Part shown: piece by piece, positions 4,707 to 7,429 of the stretch
How the letters are laid out: every line of letters starts with the position of its first letter
Numbering within the stretch: the first letter of the stretch is position 1
Source: Candidatus Zixiibacteriota bacterium
GTDB taxonomy: Bacteria > Blakebacterota > Blakebacteria > Blakebacterales > Blakebacteraceae
Assembly: GCA_030604325.1 (NCBI GenBank)
Contig: JAUVWC010000058.1
Location: 1-7,429 of the forward strand
Length of the DNA stretch: 7,429 bases
Reading direction: 5' to 3'
Made by a program: the position numbers and the translations under genes
The notes under the pieces: model-generated
Databases searched by the model: none
The model's input: only the letters and a program-made list of their open reading frames with translations
What the model was told of the DNA's origin: nothing

Positions 4707-5159
4707 TTATTCCTCCTCCGCTCCGATCGCCAGATCCTCCCGCTCACCATCGTCTTCCCCCGGAAGCGTAATCCGCTGGACCCGTTCCTGACGCTCTACC
4801 GTACCCCCTAGGCTCTCCTGCTCCTCCTGGCGCTTGCAGTCCATGCAAAGAAGTGCAGTAGGGATCGCCTCGAGGCGGGCCCTTTTTATCGGCTCCTCGC
4901 AGCGCTCGCACCGGCCATAGGTACCGTCCAGAACCTTTTCCAGGGCGTGGTTGATCTCCTCAAGCCCGCGTGCATCCTGCTCTATCAGCTTCGAAAGGTA
5001 CTCCTTGTCATCGGACAGGGTCACCTCTTCCTCGTATTCGGCGGCCCGACTCTCTTTAATCTCATTCAGTGTGCCCTGCAGACGACCTAGGGCTGCCAGC
5101 CTGCGCTGGCGCTCCTCAAGAATCAAACGGGTGAAATATTCGCGCTCCTTTTTGTTCAC
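4707..5159 (-). CDS. DksA/TraR-family C4 zinc-finger protein
   Basis: DksA/TraR proteins reach into the secondary channel of RNA polymerase and, with ppGpp, adjust transcription in stress. The 150 residues show an N-terminal charged, coiled-coil-like region (about 1-75) and then the zinc finger YGRCERCEEPIKRARLEAIP followed by CMDC (Cys84, Cys87, Cys105, Cys108). The clear DxxDxA tip motif of E. coli DksA is not evident; the tip area reads EEEVTLSDDKEYL, as in the wider C4 TraR-like group. The tail is acidic (EDDGEREDLAIGAEEE). It starts with GTG at 5157-5159, preceded by GAGGGAG (5169-5175) at 9 bases. It lies 118 bases after dnaK on the same strand, with no strong terminator between, so read-through from dnaK is plausible. 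The family is secure; the exact target is inferred. Confidence 0.85.
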   Translation of the reverse strand: MNKKEREYFTRLILEERQRRLAALGRLQGTLNEIKESRAAEYEEEVTLSDDKEYLSKLIEQDARGLEEINHALEKVLDGTYGRCERCEEPIKRARLEAIPTALLCMDCKRQEEQESLGGTVERQERVQRITLPGEDDGEREDLAIGAEEE

Positions 5160-5277
5160 TGATTACATCTCCCTCGGACCGCTAGCAAAATCGGGCCCGA
5201 TGATCGTTCCCGCAGTCAATAAAAGGACGCACTAATGTATCTGATTCCAGCCCGCTGTCCAATGGAATCCGTACTTT

Positions 5278-7200
5278 TTACTGCTTGTTACCCTCCTCCT
5301 CGTCGTCCACTACCTCGTAGTCAGCCTCGACCGCTTCATCCGCAGGTCTCTCCTCAGCCGTCTCACCTGTCTGTCCGGGTTGGGCCGCTGTCTGCTCCTG
5401 GGCGGTTTTCTGGTACAACTCCTGCGCCGCCTTGTACCAAGCCTTCTCCAGCTTATCCGTCTCACTGCGGATCGCTTCGATGTTCTCCCCTTTCAGTGCT
5501 TCCTGCAGGTCGGAGAGAGCCTGTACCACTTCACTACCAACCTCGGCGGAGAGCTTCTCCCGCTGTTCCTCCATCTGTCTCTCCGTTGTGTAGGCCAGCT
5601 GTTCGGCGCGGTTGCGGAGTTCGACACGCTCGCGCTTCTTTTTGTCTTCCTCCCGATTTACCTCCGCATCCTTCATCATCCGATCGATCTCCTCACGCGA
5701 GAGCCCGCTGGAGGATTCGATCTTGACGCTCTGCTCCTTACCGGGGGCTTTGTCTTTGGCGGAGACGTGCATGATCCCGTTCGCATCGATATCGAAGGTT
5801 ACTTCGATCTGGGGTATGCCTCGCTGAGCAAGAGGAATCCCATCCAGCATGAATCGGCCGATCGTCTTGTTGTCCATGGCCATCCCACGCTCACCCTGAA
5901 GCACGTGGATGTCTACCTGGGTCTGGCTGTCTGCCGCTGTCGAGAATATCTCAGACTTCCTCGTGGGGATCGTCGTGTTCCTCTCGATCAGTTTCGTGAA
6001 TACAGCACCGAGCGTCTCGATCCCCAGCGAAAGCGGCGTCACATCGAGCAGTAGTACATCACTGACTTCACCGGCCAGCACACCACCCTGGATGGCCGCG
6101 CCCACGGCCACCACTTCGTCCGGGTTCACTCCTTTGTGCGGATCTCTCCCAAAGAGGTCCTTGACAAGTTCCTGAACTTTGGGTATCCGGGTTGATCCGC
6201 CCACCAGAATGACTTCGTCGATATCTCCCTTGCTGAGCCCTGAATCAGCCAGCGCCTGCTCACACGGCCCCACAGTACGCTGGATCAGGTCACCGATGAG
6301 CGATTCGATCTTCGCCCGGCTCAAGTTGATGTTTAGGTGCTTCGGGCCGCTGTCATCGGCGGTGATAAAGGGCAGGTTGATCTCGGTCTCCATGGTTGTA
6401 GAGAGCTCGCACTTGGCTTTCTCCGCCGCTTCCTTCAAGCGCTGTAGCGCCATGGGATCCCTACGAAGGTCGATCCCTTCTGCCTTTTTGAACTCGTCGG
6501 CGATCCAATCCATGACTAGCTGGTCGAAATCGTCACCCCCCAGGTGGGTGTCACCGTTGGTGGACTTCACTTCAAACACCCCTTCGCCCAAGTCGAGAAT
6601 AGAAATGTCAAACGTACCCCCACCCAAGTCGTAGACCGCGATTTTCTGATCCTTCTTCTCTTCCAGCCCGTAGGCCAGAGAGGCCGCGGTGGGCTCGTTG
6701 ATGATGCGCTTTACATTCAGACCGGCGATCTCACCTGCATCCTTGGTTGCCTGCCGCTGACTGTCATTGAAGTAGGCGGGTACTGTGATGACGGCATCGG
6801 TAACCTCCTCACCCAGATAGTCCTCCGCCGTCTGCTTCATCTTCTGCAGGATCATGGCCGAGATCTCGGGGGGACTGTACTCCTTGCCTCCCGCCAGAAC
6901 CCGCACATCTCCCGCGTCCCCCTTCTTCACCTCGAAAGGCACCTCTTCACGTTCTGTGGCCACCTCATCGTAGGCGCGCCCCATGAAGCGCTTGATGCTG
7001 AATACCGTATTTGTAGGGTTTGTAATGGCCTGCCGCTTGGCGGCCTGTCCCACTAACCTTTCGCCACTTTTGGTGAACGCCACCACGCTCGGTGTCGTCC
7101 GGCCGCCCTCGGCGCTTGTTATGACGGTCGGCTCTCCACCTTCCATAACGGATACCGCCGAGTTGGTGGTACCAAGGTCAATTCCGATGATTTTCCCCAT
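5278..7200 (-). CDS. dnaK: Hsp70 chaperone DnaK
   Basis: This is a full-length 640-residue DnaK, which binds exposed hydrophobic segments of proteins in an ATP cycle driven by DnaJ and GrpE. All three Hsp70 signatures are present: [10 protein letters not shown] (5-14), [14 protein letters not shown] (187-200) and [14 protein letters not shown] (331-344). The interdomain linker DVLLLDVTP follows (381-389), then the substrate domain, a helical lid and a tail ending in [14 protein letters not shown]. The first quadrant holds the extra segment around residues 80-100 ([13 protein letters not shown]) found in diderm bacteria and absent in Gram-positives. The ATG (7198-7200) follows AGGGAG (7206-7211) with 5 bases between. 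An Hsp20 gene lies 92 bases upstream; grpE and dnaJ are not in the window. No CIRCE element or clear heat-shock promoter was found, so transcription may come from upstream. Confidence 0.98.
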   Translation of the reverse strand: MGKIIGIDLGTTNSAVSVMEGGEPTVITSAEGGRTTPSVVAFTKSGERLVGQAAKRQAITNPTNTVFSIKRFMGRAYDEVATEREEVPFEVKKGDAGDVRVLAGGKEYSPPEISAMILQKMKQTAEDYLGEEVTDAVITVPAYFNDSQRQATKDAGEIAGLNVKRIINEPTAASLAYGLEEKKDQKIAVYDLGGGTFDISILDLGEGVFEVKSTNGDTHLGGDDFDQLVMDWIADEFKKAEGIDLRRDPMALQRLKEAAEKAKCELSTTMETEINLPFITADDSGPKHLNINLSRAKIESLIGDLIQRTVGPCEQALADSGLSKGDIDEVILVGGSTRIPKVQELVKDLFGRDPHKGVNPDEVVAVGAAIQGGVLAGEVSDVLLLDVTPLSLGIETLGAVFTKLIERNTTIPTRKSEIFSTAADSQTQVDIHVLQGERGMAMDNKTIGRFMLDGIPLAQRGIPQIEVTFDIDANGIMHVSAKDKAPGKEQSVKIESSSGLSREEIDRMMKDAEVNREEDKKKRERVELRNRAEQLAYTTERQMEEQREKLSAEVGSEVVQALSDLQEALKGENIEAIRSETDKLEKAWYKAAQELYQKTAQEQTAAQPGQTGETAEERPADEAVEADYEVVDDEEEGNKQ

Positions 7201-7223
7201 AAGATCTCCCTCGCTTCTTTTAT

Positions 7224-7247
7224 GCTGGCTTTCTTTCTCAAACCAGC
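7224..7247 (-). other. Hairpin in the dnaK leader
   Basis: On the minus strand GCTGGTTT (7240-7247) pairs with AAGCCAGC (7224-7231), one pair being G-U, around an 8-base loop. It ends 23 bases before the dnaK ATG, outside the ribosome site. It could stabilise the leader or mark a processing site; no temperature-sensing design is evident. Confidence 0.35.
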
Positions 7248-7248
7248 C

Positions 7249-7280
7249 CCCGCCCGCCCGGATCCGGCCGGGCGGGCGGG
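7249..7280 (-). other. Very strong GC hairpin between hsp20 and dnaK
   Basis: CCCGCCCGCCCGG (7249-7261) and CCGGGCGGGCGGG (7268-7280) form a perfect 13-bp stem with a 6-base loop, 12 bases past the hsp20 stop. It is followed on the minus strand by GGCTGG rather than a T-run. It is therefore unlikely to be a full intrinsic terminator. It could be a partial terminator or a 3' stabiliser that makes hsp20 and dnaK unequal in mRNA amount. Confidence 0.55.
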
Positions 7281-7292
7281 AACACTACTGCC

Positions 7293-7429
7293 TTACTTAA
7301 CGTCGATCACGATCTCCCGCTCCTTGGCCTCCTCGGCCTTGGGCAGGGTCATCACCAGAACGCCCTCCTTGTGCTTAGCGTTGATCTTGGAAGCATCGAC
7401 CGTCCGGGGCAATGTGAAAGAACGGGAGA
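7293..7429 (-). CDS. Hsp20 / alpha-crystallin small heat-shock protein (partial, N-terminus outside the window)
   Basis: The last 44 residues of a small heat-shock protein are readable, from SRSFTLPRTVDASKINAKHK to the TAA (7293-7295). They hold the C-terminal beta strands of the alpha-crystallin domain with the conserved A-x-x-x-GVL pattern (HKEGVLVMTLPK) and the short tail EREIVIDVK, whose IVI is the IxI anchor that docks into neighbouring subunits. Hsp20 oligomers hold unfolding proteins without ATP and pass them to DnaK, whose gene follows 92 bases later on the same strand. The two are probably one heat-stress unit with a strong hairpin between. Confidence 0.9.
   Translation of the reverse strand, partial: SRSFTLPRTVDASKINAKHKEGVLVMTLPKAEEAKEREIVIDVK

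Noticed and set aside
5190..5201. 12-bp palindrome ATCGGGCCCGAT between dnaK and the DksA-like gene
   Set aside because: As an RNA hairpin it leaves only a 4-bp stem; it is too short to call a terminator or operator without other support.
5380..7056. Long plus-strand open frames opposite dnaK
   Set aside because: They mirror the codon pattern of dnaK and have no domain of their own.
7201..7292. CIRCE operator or sigma32 promoter ahead of dnaK
   Set aside because: No TTAGCACTC/GAGTGCTAA pair and no CCCCAT-type -10 element are present on the minus strand.

Overview
The window looks like chromosomal DNA from a moderately GC-rich bacterium. No organism can be named from the sequence alone. The DnaK carries the extra segment after its first quadrant (about residues 80-100) that is typical of diderm (Gram-negative-type) bacteria. 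The YbbR-domain protein, short-form CstA and Hsp20/DnaK/DksA-like set fit a free-living, possibly deep-branching diderm, but that is inference.

Layout from left to right. (1) Positions 1-825, minus strand: a small zinc-ribbon protein followed by a membrane-anchored YbbR/CdaR-type protein that runs off the left edge. They are driven by a near-consensus promoter whose -35 element lies inside an inverted repeat. (2) 858-2613, plus strand: a carbon-starvation transporter gene, cstA, interrupted by an in-frame TGA and about 70 bases of scrambled sequence. The reading frame is the same on both sides. (3) 2572-2963, minus strand: an Xre-type regulator resembling MbcA/ParS/Xre antitoxins, without a visible toxin partner. 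Its 3' end overlaps the cstA 3' end, and a perfect 16-bp palindrome lies just upstream. (4) 2964-3335: a visibly AT-richer gene-poor stretch with short repeats. (5) 3336-4641, plus strand: a vapB-vapC toxin-antitoxin pair and a metallophosphoesterase gene, each overlapping the next. The VapC lacks one of the usual catalytic aspartates. (6) 4640-7429, minus strand: Hsp20 (partial), dnaK and a DksA/TraR-type zinc-finger gene, closed by an intrinsic terminator.

How they may work together: the right third is a stress block (Hsp20 and DnaK for protein folding, a DksA-like protein probably tuning RNA polymerase). The middle is an accessory patch of toxin-antitoxin-type genes inserted between housekeeping genes. 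The left part is membrane- and nutrient-related. The points most worth a second look are the broken cstA, the Asp-to-Pro change in VapC, the overlap of vapC with a phosphoesterase, and the toxin-less Xre regulator with its palindrome.
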